Source of the DNA: Firmicutes bacterium UBA3914 | Lineage (GTDB): Bacteria; Bacillota; Limnochordia; Darwinibacteriales; Darwinibacteriaceae | DNA length: 17,677 nt | Direction: 5' to 3' | NCBI GenBank assembly: GCA_002391385.1 | Contig: DGEY01000047.1 | Location: 1-17,677, forward strand | In this document: positions 5,263 through 13,215 of the stretch, piece after piece | Numbering within the stretch: the first letter of the stretch is position 1 | How the letters are laid out: every line of letters begins with the position of its first letter | The notes under the pieces: model-generated | Told to the model about the DNA's origin: nothing | The model's input: only the letters and a program-made list of their open reading frames with translations | The model's database searches: none | Position numbers and translations under genes: made by a program

Positions 5263-5970
5263 ATGACCACACCGCACAACGCGGCTAAACCAGGAGAGAT
5301 CGCCAAGACCGTCTTAATGGCCGGGGATCCCCTGCGGGCAAAATTCGTTGCCGAAACCTACTTGGAAGATATAAAATGTTATAATGAAATCCGGGGCATG
5401 TTGGGCTTTACGGGACTGTATAAAGGCAAGCCCGTTTCGGTACAGGGGCACGGCATGGGCATGCCGTCCATCGGCATTTACACCTACGAACTGTATAACA
5501 TGTACGATGTGGACAACATTATCCGCATCGGCTCCGCGGGGGCCATCAGTGAAGATGTGCAGATCATGGATCTGGTCTTCGCCATGGGTGCCTGCACCGA
5601 TTCCAACTATGCCTATCAGTACAAACTGCCGGGCACCTATGCCCCCATCGCTTCCTGGGAACTGCTGCACAAGGCCGTGCAGATTGCCCAGGCCAAGGGG
5701 CAGCGCTTCTTTGTGGGCAACGTGCTTTCTTCCGACATCTTCTACAACCAGTACGGCCGGCCCGATTCCTGGAAGGAAATGGGCGTACTGGCGGTGGAGA
5801 TGGAGGCGGCCGCCTTGTACATGAACGCCGCCAAGGCCAAAAAGAACGCCCTGTGCATGCTCACCATCTCCGATGAGATCTATACCGGCAGGGAACTGCC
5901 GCCCCAGGAGCGCCAGGTGGGCTTTACCAACATGATGGAAATTGCTTTAGAGCTGGCCATCAGCCTCTAA
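5263..5970 (+). CDS. deoD: purine-nucleoside phosphorylase, DeoD type
   Basis: DeoD cleaves purine (deoxy)ribonucleosides with phosphate to the free base and (deoxy)ribose 1-phosphate in the cytosolic salvage pathway. The 235-residue length matches hexameric DeoD (E. coli 239). Conserved landmarks are the N-terminal TPHN (His5), GDPLRAK (Arg25, phosphate), RGMLGFTG, GHGMGMPS, RIGSAGA (Arg, phosphate), GVLAVEMEAAALY (ribose-binding Met-Glu) and SDEI with Asp204 and Arg217, the catalytic pair. The ATG at 5263 is preferred: AGGAGG lies eight bases upstream, while the in-frame ATG at 5257 is only two bases from it. It is followed by a hairpin terminator, so it is probably a single-gene unit. The family and function are secure. 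Confidence 0.96.
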   Translation: MTTPHNAAKPGEIAKTVLMAGDPLRAKFVAETYLEDIKCYNEIRGMLGFTGLYKGKPVSVQGHGMGMPSIGIYTYELYNMYDVDNIIRIGSAGAISEDVQIMDLVFAMGACTDSNYAYQYKLPGTYAPIASWELLHKAVQIAQAKGQRFFVGNVLSSDIFYNQYGRPDSWKEMGVLAVEMEAAALYMNAAKAKKNALCMLTISDEIYTGRELPPQERQVGFTNMMEIALELAISL

Positions 5971-5988
5971 AAGAGCTTTTTTTTGGAC

Positions 5989-6013
5989 AACCCAACCCGG
6001 TTTGGGTTGGGTT
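5989..6013 (+). terminator. hairpin terminator after deoD
   Basis: A perfect 10-bp stem AACCCAACCC / GGGTTGGGTT with a 5-base loop GGTTT is followed by CTCTTTA. A run of eight T lies before it (5978-5984 region), belonging to a weak AAAAG/CTTTT element just after the stop codon. The hairpin is a plausible terminator for deoD. Confidence 0.65.
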
Positions 6014-6053
6014 CTCTTTATGCTCAAATCCTGCAGAAATAGTGGAGGTTTCC

Positions 6054-7310
6054 ATGAAAAGACCCTTTGTCGATGCAGAGCGTCTGCGTGCCATCGCAGC
6101 AGAATACCCTACCCCCTTCCACCTCTATGATGAGCGCGGTATCCGGGCCAACGCCCAAAGGCTCCACGAAGCCTTTGCCTGGAACAAGGGGTTTGAAGAG
6201 TACTTCGCGGTGAAGGCCAACCCCAATCCGGTGATTCTATCCATACTCAAGGAGGAGGGCTGCGGAGTGGACTGTGCCACCTCCACGGAGCTCCTCCTCG
6301 CGGAGGCCCTGGGCTTCCGGGGCGAGGAGATCATGTTCTCATCCAACATGACTCCCTTCGAGGATTTCCTTTTAGCCCACCGGTTGGGCGCCATCATCAA
6401 CCTGGATGATCTCACCGATGTGGAGTATATCGCCAAGCTCCCCAGCATTCCCAAGAAGATGTGCCTGCGCTACAACCCCGGAGGCAGCTTCGTGGTGAGC
6501 AACGGCATTATGAACACCCCGGCGGAGGCCAAGTTCGGCATGACCCGCCCGCAGCTCACCGAGGCGGTACGGGCCCTTCTTGAGCTGGGCGTGGAGGAGT
6601 TCGGACTCCATGCTTTTCTGGTGAGCAACGCCACCACCAATGACTACTACCCCGCCCTGGCCCGGCTGCTCTTTCAAGTGGTGCGGGAACTCCACGAGGA
6701 AACAGGGGCCGCCTTCACCTTCATCAACCTCTCGGGGGGACTGGGCGTGCCCTACCATCCCGAGCAGAAGGCGGTGGATATCACCGCCGTCAGCGCCGGC
6801 GTGCAGACAGCTTTCCAGGAAATCCTGGTCCCTGCGGGGCTGGGAGATGCCGCGGTCGTGACCGAACTGGGCCGCTACATGCTCGCGCCCTACGGCCAGC
6901 TCATCGCCACCGCCATCCGCCGCAAGGAGACCCACAAAAGCTACATCGGGTTGGATGCCTGTGCGGCAGACCTGATGCGGCCCGCCATCTACGGAGCCTA
7001 CCACCATATCACGGTGGCGGGCAAAGAAGATCACCCCCACGACCACATCTACGACGTGGTGGGGGGGCTCTGTGAAAACAACGATAAGTTCGCCATCGAC
7101 CGCCAGCTGCCCCGGATCGAGCTGGGGGATCTGGTGGTCATCCACGATACGGGAGCCCACGGCTATTCCATGGGCTACAATTACAACGGAAGGCTCCGCT
7201 CAGCGGAAGTTCTGCTGCGCTCCGATGGGACAACCCAGCTGATCCGCCGGGCGGAAACGCCCCAGGACTACTTCGCCACCATGCTCTTCCCCCAGTCAGC
7301 GCGCCTTTAG
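6054..7310 (+). CDS. lysA: diaminopimelate decarboxylase-family PLP enzyme (LysA-like)
   Basis: This is a fold-type III PLP decarboxylase of 418 residues. LysA makes L-lysine from meso-diaminopimelate. The PLP lysine lies in FAVKANPNP (Lys54). Other landmarks are CGVDCATSTE, the glycine loop NLSGGLGVPY, TELGRYMLAPYG, the active-site Cys in VGGLCENNDKFA, and the C-terminal GAHGYSMGYNYNGRLRSAEVLL. Compared with textbook LysA, the usual HxGS motif is replaced by GLHAFLVSNATTNDYY and EPGR by ELGR, which marks a subgroup, so a related substrate such as D-ornithine or D-lysine cannot be excluded. The ATG at 6054 has GTGGAGG upstream at good spacing; an in-frame GTG at 6042 is part of that ribosome site. 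Its 3' end overlaps the convergent msrA by 15 bases. Confidence 0.82.
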   Translation: MKRPFVDAERLRAIAAEYPTPFHLYDERGIRANAQRLHEAFAWNKGFEEYFAVKANPNPVILSILKEEGCGVDCATSTELLLAEALGFRGEEIMFSSNMTPFEDFLLAHRLGAIINLDDLTDVEYIAKLPSIPKKMCLRYNPGGSFVVSNGIMNTPAEAKFGMTRPQLTEAVRALLELGVEEFGLHAFLVSNATTNDYYPALARLLFQVVRELHEETGAAFTFINLSGGLGVPYHPEQKAVDITAVSAGVQTAFQEILVPAGLGDAAVVTELGRYMLAPYGQLIATAIRRKETHKSYIGLDACAADLMRPAIYGAYHHITVAGKEDHPHDHIYDVVGGLCENNDKFAIDRQLPRIELGDLVVIHDTGAHGYSMGYNYNGRLRSAEVLLRSDGTTQLIRRAETPQDYFATMLFPQSARL

Positions 7311-7829
7311 GCGCTCCTGAAACTGGGCGCGGAACTTGGCCACCTTCGGGGCGATCACCAGCGCGCAGTAGCTCTGCTGGGGGTTACGGCGGAAATAATC
7401 CCGGTGGTACTCTTCCGCTGGGTAGAACTTCTCCAGGGGGACGATCTCCGTGACAATGGGATCGTCCCAGAGGGCTGCCATCTCCCCTTTGATCTTCTCC
7501 GCGGTCAGGCGCTCCTCGGCGCTGCCGTAGAAGATCACCGAGCGGTACTGGGTGCCCACGTCTTCCCCCTGGCGGTTGAGGGTGGTGGGATCGTGGGTGC
7601 TGAAAAAGATGCGCAGGAGATCCTCGTAGCTGATCACTTCCCGATTGTAGGTGATCTTCACCACCTCGGCGTGGCCCGTCTGATCGGTGCACACCTGCTC
7701 GTAGGTGGGGTTCTCCAGGTGACCGCCGCTGTAGCCGGGGACCACTTCCAGCACTCCCTGGAGCTCACTGAAGATGGCCTCCAGGCACCAGAAGCACCCT
7801 CCGCCGAAAACAGCTGTTGCCTGATTCAT
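7296..7829 (-). CDS. msrA: peptide methionine (S)-S-oxide reductase MsrA
   Basis: MsrA repairs oxidised methionine (the S-sulfoxide) in proteins. This 177-residue protein begins close to the signature FGGGCFWC, with catalytic Cys12 and a further Cys15. It carries PGYSGGHLENPTYEQVCTDQTGHAEVV, the FFSTHDPTTLNRQGEDVGTQYRS substrate-site segment, PLEKFYPAEEYHRDYF, and a C-terminal resolving Cys155 (SYCALVIAPK). GGAGGG lies nine bases before the ATG. It overlaps lysA tail to tail by 15 bases and is divergent from the methyltransferase gene with only 42 bases between, so their promoters must overlap. There is no fused MsrB domain. In an anaerobe this would serve oxidative-stress defence, as would the nearby bacteriohemerythrin. 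Confidence 0.96.
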   Translation of the reverse strand: MNQATAVFGGGCFWCLEAIFSELQGVLEVVPGYSGGHLENPTYEQVCTDQTGHAEVVKITYNREVISYEDLLRIFFSTHDPTTLNRQGEDVGTQYRSVIFYGSAEERLTAEKIKGEMAALWDDPIVTEIVPLEKFYPAEEYHRDYFRRNPQQSYCALVIAPKVAKFRAQFQERLKAR

Positions 7830-7871
7830 GGGCAGGTTCCCTCCAATTCAGGTATAGAAAAAGGTGATTGT

Positions 7872-8636
7872 TTGGAAAGCATCTACAGCTATCCCCATTA
7901 TTATGAGATAGCCTTTTCCTACCGGGACATCCCGGGGGAAGTTGATGTCATGGAAGAAGCCATGGCCAAGTACTCCAAAATCCCGGTGCAGACAGTGTTG
8001 GAACTGGCCTGCGGCAACGGCCCCCACATGCTGGAGTTCCTGGACCGCGGCTATGAGTACTGGGGGCTGGACCTCAATCCCACCATGATCGAGTATGCCC
8101 AGGAAAAGGCGGCAAGCCGAGGCTATTCTCCAAAGTTCTACCTGGCCAACCTGGCTGACTTCCGCCTGGATGAGCCCGCAGACTTCCTCTACATCATGAT
8201 GGGTTCCCTCTATGTGCAGAACACAGAGGAACTGCTCAGCCACTTCGCAGCGGCCCAGGCCGGGTTGAAACCAGGCGGCCTATATTTCCTCGACTGGTGC
8301 ATCGACTTCGAGCCCCTCAGCCACAACTTCGACACCTGGGTGATGCGCCGCGGGGGCATTAAGGTCACCACCCGCTACACCACCCGAGTCCACAATGCCC
8401 CGCAGCAGCTCTACGAAGAGAACATCCTCTTCACCATCGAAGAAAAGGGGCGGGAGCGCAGCCTCCTGCACCAGGGTCTGCGCAGGGCCATCTTCCCCCA
8501 GGAGTTCATTCTGGCCGCCACCAAACTGCACCGCTTTGAGTTCATCGGCTGGTGGAACGACTGGGACCTGAAGGCTCCCCTAGGGGAAGGAAGGGGCGAG
8601 ATCGTCCGCCCCATCACTGTCCTCAGGCGGCTCTAG
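7872..8636 (+). CDS. class I SAM-dependent methyltransferase
   Basis: This 254-residue methyltransferase has a Rossmann-type SAM fold. Motif I is VLELACGNGPHMLEF (about 46-60), followed by the acidic ribose-binding YWGLDLNPTMIEYAQEKA and, further on, LKPGGLYFLDWCIDF after strand 5. The C-terminal half (about 150-254) is strand-rich (GIKVTTRYTTRVHN, YEENILFTIEEKG) and probably shapes the substrate site, as in small-molecule methyltransferases of the Methyltransf_25/11 type. The target is unknown. The start is inferred: TTG at 7872 gives LESIYSYPHYYEIAFSYRD, a natural N-terminus, with AAAGGTGAT just upstream; the frame stays open further 5' but there it lies inside msrA on the other strand. Its stop codon abuts the stop of the convergent alcohol dehydrogenase with no bases between. 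Confidence 0.85.
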   Translation: MESIYSYPHYYEIAFSYRDIPGEVDVMEEAMAKYSKIPVQTVLELACGNGPHMLEFLDRGYEYWGLDLNPTMIEYAQEKAASRGYSPKFYLANLADFRLDEPADFLYIMMGSLYVQNTEELLSHFAAAQAGLKPGGLYFLDWCIDFEPLSHNFDTWVMRRGGIKVTTRYTTRVHNAPQQLYEENILFTIEEKGRERSLLHQGLRRAIFPQEFILAATKLHRFEFIGWWNDWDLKAPLGEGRGEIVRPITVLRRL

Positions 8637-9806
8637 CTAGCGGCACAGCTCGTAGATGGCCAAAACGTCCTTCTGGCCCAGGGGCAGGAAGCCGCCCAGC
8701 TTGTGGGTGTCGTTCTTGGTGGCCTTGGCGGCCATCTCCTCCAGGCGATCTGCGGGGATCTCGGCATCCTGGAGCCGGGTAGGCAGGCCGATGCTGCGGA
8801 AGAACTCCTCCAGGCGCCGGATGCCCTCCAGGATGGTCCGCTCTGGGTTGTAGAAGTCCTGGTCCACCCCGAACACCCGCACCGCAAACTGCACGAAGCG
8901 GTTGGGGTTGTGCTTGTAAACGTACTTCATCCAGGCCGGGAAGACGATGGCCAGGCCCGCGCCGTGGGCAATATCATAGAGCGCGCTGAGCTCGTGCTCG
9001 ATATCGTGGGAAGCCCAATCCTGCTCCCGACCCATGCCCAGCAGGTCGTTGTGGGCAATGGTGCCGGCCCACATGATGTTGGCCCGGGCTTCGTAGTTTT
9101 CAGGTTCCCGCACAGCCAGGGGCGCGTACTGGATGATCCCCCGCAAAGCCGCTTCGCAGAGGTGGTCGCTGAAGCCCACATCGGTCTGGTTGGTGAAGTA
9201 GCGTTCCATGATGTGGGCCATCATGTCCGCCACCCCGCAGGCCGTCTGGTATGGAGGCAGGCTGAAGGTGAGCTCCGGGTTGAGCAGGGCAAACTTGGGC
9301 CGCATCACATTGGCGGTGTAGCCCCGCTTCAGCCAGCCGTCCTCGTTGGTGATCACCGAACTGGGGCTGGATTCGCTGCCTGCCGCGGGGATGGTGAGGA
9401 TAACTCCCAGGGGCAGGCTCTCTTCCGCCTTGGCTTTGCCGGCGTAGAAGTCCCACACATCGCCCCCATAGGGCACGCCGATGGCGATGGCTTTAGCCGA
9501 GTCGATCACGCTGCCGCCGCCCACGGCCAGAATCAGGTCGATCTTTTCCCGGCGCACCAGGTCAATGCCTTCCTTCACCAGGCTGAGGCGGGGATTGGGC
9601 TGCACGCCCCCCAGCTCCACGATCTCCAGGCCCGCTTCCCGCAGCGAGGCCTCCACCTTGGCCTTCAAACCTGAGCGGACAATATGTCCGCCCCCGTAGT
9701 GCAGCAGCACCTTACGGCCCCATTTCGCCGCTTCGCTGCCCACCTTCTCCTCCACTCCCCGGCCAAAGATGATCTTGGTGATGTTGGAAAACGTAAAGTC
9801 ACGCAT
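8637..9806 (-). CDS. iron-type (group III) alcohol dehydrogenase, YqhD/BdhA-like
   Basis: This NAD(P)H-dependent aldehyde/alcohol oxidoreductase has 389 residues. It has the family's FGRGVEEKVG start, the nucleotide-binding AVGGGSVIDSAKAIA (about 94-108), and metal ligands Asp194, His198 (GVADMMAHIMERYF), His267 (DWASHDIEHEL) and His281 (DIAHGAGLAIVFPAWM), at the same positions as in E. coli YqhD. Butanol dehydrogenases and YqhD reduce a range of aldehydes, typically with NADPH. The start at 9806 has GGGAGG upstream; the longer open frame to 10130 runs into the neighbouring GH130 gene on the same strand in another phase and is not coding. It lies 17 bases after the GH130 gene, so both are probably one transcript, perhaps disposing of reducing power from sugar breakdown. 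Confidence 0.94.
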   Translation of the reverse strand: MRDFTFSNITKIIFGRGVEEKVGSEAAKWGRKVLLHYGGGHIVRSGLKAKVEASLREAGLEIVELGGVQPNPRLSLVKEGIDLVRREKIDLILAVGGGSVIDSAKAIAIGVPYGGDVWDFYAGKAKAEESLPLGVILTIPAAGSESSPSSVITNEDGWLKRGYTANVMRPKFALLNPELTFSLPPYQTACGVADMMAHIMERYFTNQTDVGFSDHLCEAALRGIIQYAPLAVREPENYEARANIMWAGTIAHNDLLGMGREQDWASHDIEHELSALYDIAHGAGLAIVFPAWMKYVYKHNPNRFVQFAVRVFGVDQDFYNPERTILEGIRRLEEFFRSIGLPTRLQDAEIPADRLEEMAAKATKNDTHKLGGFLPLGQKDVLAIYELCR

Positions 9807-9823
9807 GTCTATTCCTCCCTTTC

Positions 9824-10804
9824 TTAGATGGCATGATCTTTGATAAACTGCACCAGTTCCTGTACATAGCCGAAGGCCACCGCCACCACCGTATCGGCTC
9901 CGCCATAATAGAGGGCCAGCCGGCCTGTGGCGCTGTCCACCAGGGCCGCGCAGGGAAAGACTACGTTGGGCACATCCCCCACGCATTCGTAATAGGTCTG
10001 GGGCGAGATGATGTACGGTTTGGCCCGGGCGATCACCTTCCAGGGCTGGTCCAAATCCAGCAGGGCCGCCCCGGCGCTGTAGACAAAGCCGTTGCAGGAC
10101 GTGAGCACGCCGTGGTAGATGAGCAGCCACCCTTCCGACGTTTCAATGGGCACCGGGCCCGCTCCGATCTTGGTGGACTGCCAGCCTTCGGTAACGCCCA
10201 TGACAAAGCGGTGCCTGCCCCAGTAGGTTAGATCAGGGCTTTCGCTGTAGAAGATGTCTCCGAAGGGCGTGTGACCGTTGTCGCTGGGCCTGGAGAGCAT
10301 GGCGTAGTTCCCCCCTATTTTCCTGGGGAAGAGCACTCCATTGCGGTTGAAGGGCAGAAAAGCATTCTCCAGCTGGTAAAACCGCTCAAAATCATGGGTG
10401 TAGGCTGCGCCGATGGTGGGTCCGTGATACCAATTGCACCAGGTCACGTAGTAGCGATCTTCGATCCAGGTCACCCTGGGATCGTAACCGTAGACGAACC
10501 TGGCGATTTCCTCATTGTCGCAGATGAACCTGATGGGTTCCACGTCCAGCTCCCAGCTGAGGCCATCTTTGCTCCGCCCAGCATGGAGCCGCATCTCCCG
10601 GGCCTTGTTATCCACCCGGAACACTCCCCTGAACTCACCCTTGTAGGGCACCACTGCGCTGTTGAAAATGCTGTTGGCGCAGGGAATGAGGTCCCTGGGG
10701 ATCACCGGGTTTTTGGAATAGCGCCAAAGCACGTCGGAACTGCCAGCGGGCCGCTCTTCCCAGGGGATCTGGGGAAGCTCCGGCCCGGCAATTTTCAGCT
10801 TCAT
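9824..10804 (-). CDS. GH130 family beta-mannoside phosphorylase
   Basis: GH130 enzymes use phosphate to release mannose 1-phosphate from beta-mannosides, such as mannosyl-glucose, mannooligosaccharides or mannosyl-GlcNAc. The 326-residue protein has the normal family length and a five-bladed propeller pattern: NPVIPRDLIPCANSIFNSA near the start, YGYDPRVTWIEDRYYVTW with the likely catalytic Asp108, RNGVLFPRKIGGNYAMLSRPSD (phosphate-binding region), and the closing GWLLIYHGV and LALYYGGADTVVAVA blades. I cannot assign the subfamily or substrate. I chose the Met at 10804 because AAAGGAG lies upstream and the sequence KLKIAGPELPQIPWEERP fits the family start; further extension to 10996 is the non-coding leader. 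No signal peptide, so cytosolic, acting on imported disaccharides. No sugar transporter lies beside it. Confidence 0.9.
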   Translation of the reverse strand: MKLKIAGPELPQIPWEERPAGSSDVLWRYSKNPVIPRDLIPCANSIFNSAVVPYKGEFRGVFRVDNKAREMRLHAGRSKDGLSWELDVEPIRFICDNEEIARFVYGYDPRVTWIEDRYYVTWCNWYHGPTIGAAYTHDFERFYQLENAFLPFNRNGVLFPRKIGGNYAMLSRPSDNGHTPFGDIFYSESPDLTYWGRHRFVMGVTEGWQSTKIGAGPVPIETSEGWLLIYHGVLTSCNGFVYSAGAALLDLDQPWKVIARAKPYIISPQTYYECVGDVPNVVFPCAALVDSATGRLALYYGGADTVVAVAFGYVQELVQFIKDHAI

Positions 10805-10981
10805 GCCCGCCCACTCCTTTCCATCCTCTCTCCTTTCACTATTCTGGCTGCACCCTGCCTCTCCTCCCTGGCCCAGGTCCAAAAACTTTGTGAATACCAG
10901 AACTTGCCCATTTGCGGGGTGCGCGGGCAGGAGTTGGGGAAAGCGTGCAGAATCTCCCCCCAAAAGGAGTGAGGAGCGGAT
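10805..10981. other. divergent intergenic region, GH130 / bacteriohemerythrin
   Basis: This 177-base non-coding stretch separates two divergently transcribed units and must hold both promoters. I looked for -35/-10 pairs and found none convincing on either strand. The ribosome sites at each end (AAAGGAG for GH130, GAGGAG for the hemerythrin) are clear. Confidence 0.5.
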
Positions 10982-11398
10982 ATGTGGAAAGAGCACTACC
11001 GAATCGGGTCAGACCTAGTTGATTCCCAGCACAAGGAGCTTTTTGACCGGGTGGGCAGCTTCATCAAGGCGGTCCAGGACGAAGGCGCGTGGGAGGAGCG
11101 TCTGGAGCAGGTCCAGGCCACCTTGGAGTTTATGAAGGAGTATGTGGTCATCCACTTCCGGGACGAGGAAGCGCTCCAGGCAGAGATCGGCTACCCCGGC
11201 CTGGAGAAGCATGCCGCCATCCACGCCGCTTTCCGGGAGGAAATCCGCGCCTTCGCGCAGCGGGTGGAGCAGGAAGGCTTTGATGAAGAAAAGGTGCAGG
11301 AATTTGCGGCCCGGGTCATGACCTGGTTAATCATGCACGTGGGCAAAGAGGATCAGAAGATCGGAGTGTTTATCCGGTCGCAAGGAGGGCAGTCATGA
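10982..11398 (+). CDS. bacteriohemerythrin
   Basis: This is a 138-residue non-haem di-iron oxygen-binding four-helix bundle. All seven expected ligands are visible at canonical spacing: His17 (VDSQHKEL), His58 and Glu62 (VVIHFRDEEAL), His77 and His81 (KHAAIHAAF), His119 and Asp124 (HVGKEDQKIG). Single-domain bacteriohemerythrins bind O2 reversibly and serve oxygen scavenging, delivery or sensing, often in microaerophiles and anaerobes. GAGGAG lies five bases before the ATG. Its last four bases overlap the start of the CheX-like gene (ATGA), so the two are translationally coupled, which suggests a link between oxygen and motility or surface behaviour. Confidence 0.96.
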   Translation: MWKEHYRIGSDLVDSQHKELFDRVGSFIKAVQDEGAWEERLEQVQATLEFMKEYVVIHFRDEEALQAEIGYPGLEKHAAIHAAFREEIRAFAQRVEQEGFDEEKVQEFAARVMTWLIMHVGKEDQKIGVFIRSQGGQS

Positions 11399-11862
11399 GA
11401 GTCGAATACATAAACCCTTTCTACAAAGCAACCATCGATGTGTTCCGCATCATGCTGAACCTCGACGTGCAGAGGGGGCAGGTCCGGGCCGTGGACGAAC
11501 TGGTGCCCGTGAGCGAAGCCAACGTGGTCATCGGCGTCACCGGCGATCTCAAGGGTTCTCTGCTCTACAGCTTCCCCAAGGAGATGGCCCTGGAGATGGT
11601 GACCATCATGGCCGGAATGCCCATGACCAAACTGGATGCCTTTGTCAGTTCCGCCCTGGCGGAAGTGGCCAACATCATCAGCGGCAATGCGGTGACGCTC
11701 CTGTCCCAAAACTCTTTCACCTGCCAGATCTCACCGCCTCAGGTCTTCGTGGGCACGGACGGAGCCCTCTCCATGGCCACCGAACAGGCTATCGTGGTGC
11801 CGCTCATTACCTCTATCGGCACCTTCGAAGTGAGCATCTCCCTCCACGGCAGCCCCCGCTAA
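11395..11862 (+). CDS. CheX-like chemotaxis phosphatase
   Basis: CheX and the CheC/FliY family dephosphorylate CheY-P and so end chemotaxis signals. The 155-residue protein has the single phosphatase helix motif ALAEVANIISGNAVTLL with Glu90 and Asn93 (ExxN), preceded by SFPKEMALEMVTIMAG and followed by SPPQVFVG, matching the CheX fold. Only one ExxN helix is present, as in CheX; CheC usually has two. It is translationally coupled to the bacteriohemerythrin by a 4-base overlap and has AAGGAGGG as its ribosome site inside that gene. No CheY, CheA or flagellar gene is near, so its partner response regulator is unknown. The name covers many stand-alone homologues with untested targets. Confidence 0.87.
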   Translation: MRVEYINPFYKATIDVFRIMLNLDVQRGQVRAVDELVPVSEANVVIGVTGDLKGSLLYSFPKEMALEMVTIMAGMPMTKLDAFVSSALAEVANIISGNAVTLLSQNSFTCQISPPQVFVGTDGALSMATEQAIVVPLITSIGTFEVSISLHGSPR

Positions 11863-11868
11863 CGAATC

Positions 11869-11898
11869 AGCGCCTTACTCCAGCTGGAGTAAGGCGCT
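11869..11898. terminator. bidirectional-type terminator between cheX-like and barrel genes
   Basis: A perfect 30-base inverted repeat (AGCGCCTTACTCCAG and its complement) forms a 13-bp stem with an AGCT loop, six bases after the CheX-like stop. It lies between convergent genes and can fold on either strand. T tracts are short on both sides (ACTTT on the + side). Confidence 0.7.
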
Positions 11899-11915
11899 TA
11901 ACTTTCGCCTAGCCT

Positions 11916-13205
11916 CTAGAAAGAACCACCGATGGTCACCGCGGCAAACACCTGACTGGTGCGCCCCGCCGCCCCGAACTCGCTGCCGGGGGCACCGAAA
12001 TTGGTGCCCACGCCGATGCTGGGGGTGATCTTGCCTACAGCAGGCAGGCGCAGCGTGCCCTGGATCAGGCCCGACTGGTCAGATAGGTTGGCCGTCAGCA
12101 GCAGGCTGGCTGAAAGCTTGGAGCCAAGAATGCGGTTCCAGTTCAAGGCACCCGCGGCATAGTGCCGCCCGCTGCCCACCAGGGCCACGGAACCGAGCTT
12201 CAGCGGATTGACAACCGGCGGCAGCTGCTGGTTCAAAAGGGCCAGGCGGACCTTTTTGATGCCCTCCTGATCCCGATACCCCTCACCGTTGAAGTAATAC
12301 TGCACCGTCGCGGCAAGGTCAAAACGTCCGGTATCATCTTTGAAGCGGTACATGCCCCCCGCGGTGGCCTGGAGGAACACGCCGTCCCTTTCCACCACTT
12401 CATAGACGGGGCCCCGGGGCTCTAAAAAGCCCCGCTCTGTCCCGAAACTCAGCACCGCTTCCCCGAAAAAGCCAACCTCCCCAAAGGAAGAGGACACCGT
12501 GGCCATGAGCCGCGGCGGCTCATCCTGCCGGTAGAAGCCCCCCAAGCCGAATTCGGTTTTGCCCACCACAAACTCCAGCTTGGGGGCAAGGGCGATCTCC
12601 TTAAGCTCCTTCACCCCGTCAAATAGGCTGTAGAGATAGAAGTTGCTGCTGCCCTTGGGGTAGTGCACCTTTAAGGTCACCGGGCCTTCCCGCTCCGCTT
12701 CTGGATCCAGAGGATCGATGCGCCCGATGTTGATAATGTCCGCGGGGCTGAAGAAGTAGCCCACGCCCCACTTCACATTCTGTTTGCCTGCCCGGAAGAA
12801 AACCTTGTTGTCGTAGTTGAAGTCGGCAAACAGCTCCAAAAGCTTGCTCTTGAAGGCATCTTCCCCGCCGCTGGCATCATAGCCCAGGCCCACCTTGCCA
12901 AAGGCCCGGAAATTGGGATCCGGCCGGGCGTCCAGATAGAGCTGGCTGTCCAGGGAAGCCCGGAAACGGTCCTCCGGCTCGGCGTCTCCCCTAAAGGTAC
13001 GGGAGGCCCGGAGGCTGAAGTTGTAGCTGCCCCCCAGATCCAGGCGGTCCTGGACCAAGAGGGCCTCTTCCGGTGCCAGGGCACCTTCGTCCACCTCCAG
13101 CTCCACCAGGAGGTCGCCGCCGAAAAGCTCATCAAAATCAACTGCCCAGCTTGTCCCCGCCAGCAAAAGCACCAGCAGTACGCTCAGCAAAGCTGTCTTC
13201 CGCAT
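11916..13205 (-). CDS. outer-membrane beta-barrel protein of the ABC/LolA-like operon
   Basis: This 429-residue protein has a signal peptide (1-22, ending in TSWA) and then many short amphipathic strands with alternating residues, and it ends in AAVTIGGSF with a terminal Phe, the usual barrel-assembly signal. A motif RAGKQNVKWGVGYFFSPADIIN (about residues 125-150) resembles the signature of large porin-like families such as DUF1302, in which an arginine/glutamine-rich strand is followed by WG and a PAD-x-x-N turn. The start at 13205 has GGAGGG upstream; the open frame extends further 5' but only through the neighbouring gene. It is the last gene of a five-gene operon, ten bases after the LolA-like carrier, so it is the likely outer-membrane end point of that export route. 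The substrate is unknown. Confidence 0.82.
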   Translation of the reverse strand: MRKTALLSVLLVLLLAGTSWAVDFDELFGGDLLVELEVDEGALAPEEALLVQDRLDLGGSYNFSLRASRTFRGDAEPEDRFRASLDSQLYLDARPDPNFRAFGKVGLGYDASGGEDAFKSKLLELFADFNYDNKVFFRAGKQNVKWGVGYFFSPADIINIGRIDPLDPEAEREGPVTLKVHYPKGSSNFYLYSLFDGVKELKEIALAPKLEFVVGKTEFGLGGFYRQDEPPRLMATVSSSFGEVGFFGEAVLSFGTERGFLEPRGPVYEVVERDGVFLQATAGGMYRFKDDTGRFDLAATVQYYFNGEGYRDQEGIKKVRLALLNQQLPPVVNPLKLGSVALVGSGRHYAAGALNWNRILGSKLSASLLLTANLSDQSGLIQGTLRLPAVGKITPSIGVGTNFGAPGSEFGAAGRTSQVFAAVTIGGSF

Positions 13206-13215
13206 GATTACCCTC

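Noticed and set aside
7404..7871. N-terminal extension of the methyltransferase
   Set aside because: It is the antisense shadow of msrA, which has every family motif on the minus strand.
8703..9674. Long + strand open frame (323 codons) opposite the alcohol dehydrogenase
   Set aside because: It is antisense to a gene with conserved catalytic residues, and its translation is rich in His, Gly and Val as expected for a shadow of GC-rich coding DNA.
9807..10130. N-terminal extension of the alcohol dehydrogenase
   Set aside because: This part of the frame lies over the GH130 gene in another phase and its translation is low-complexity Arg/Gly/Pro; the normal family start is at 9806.
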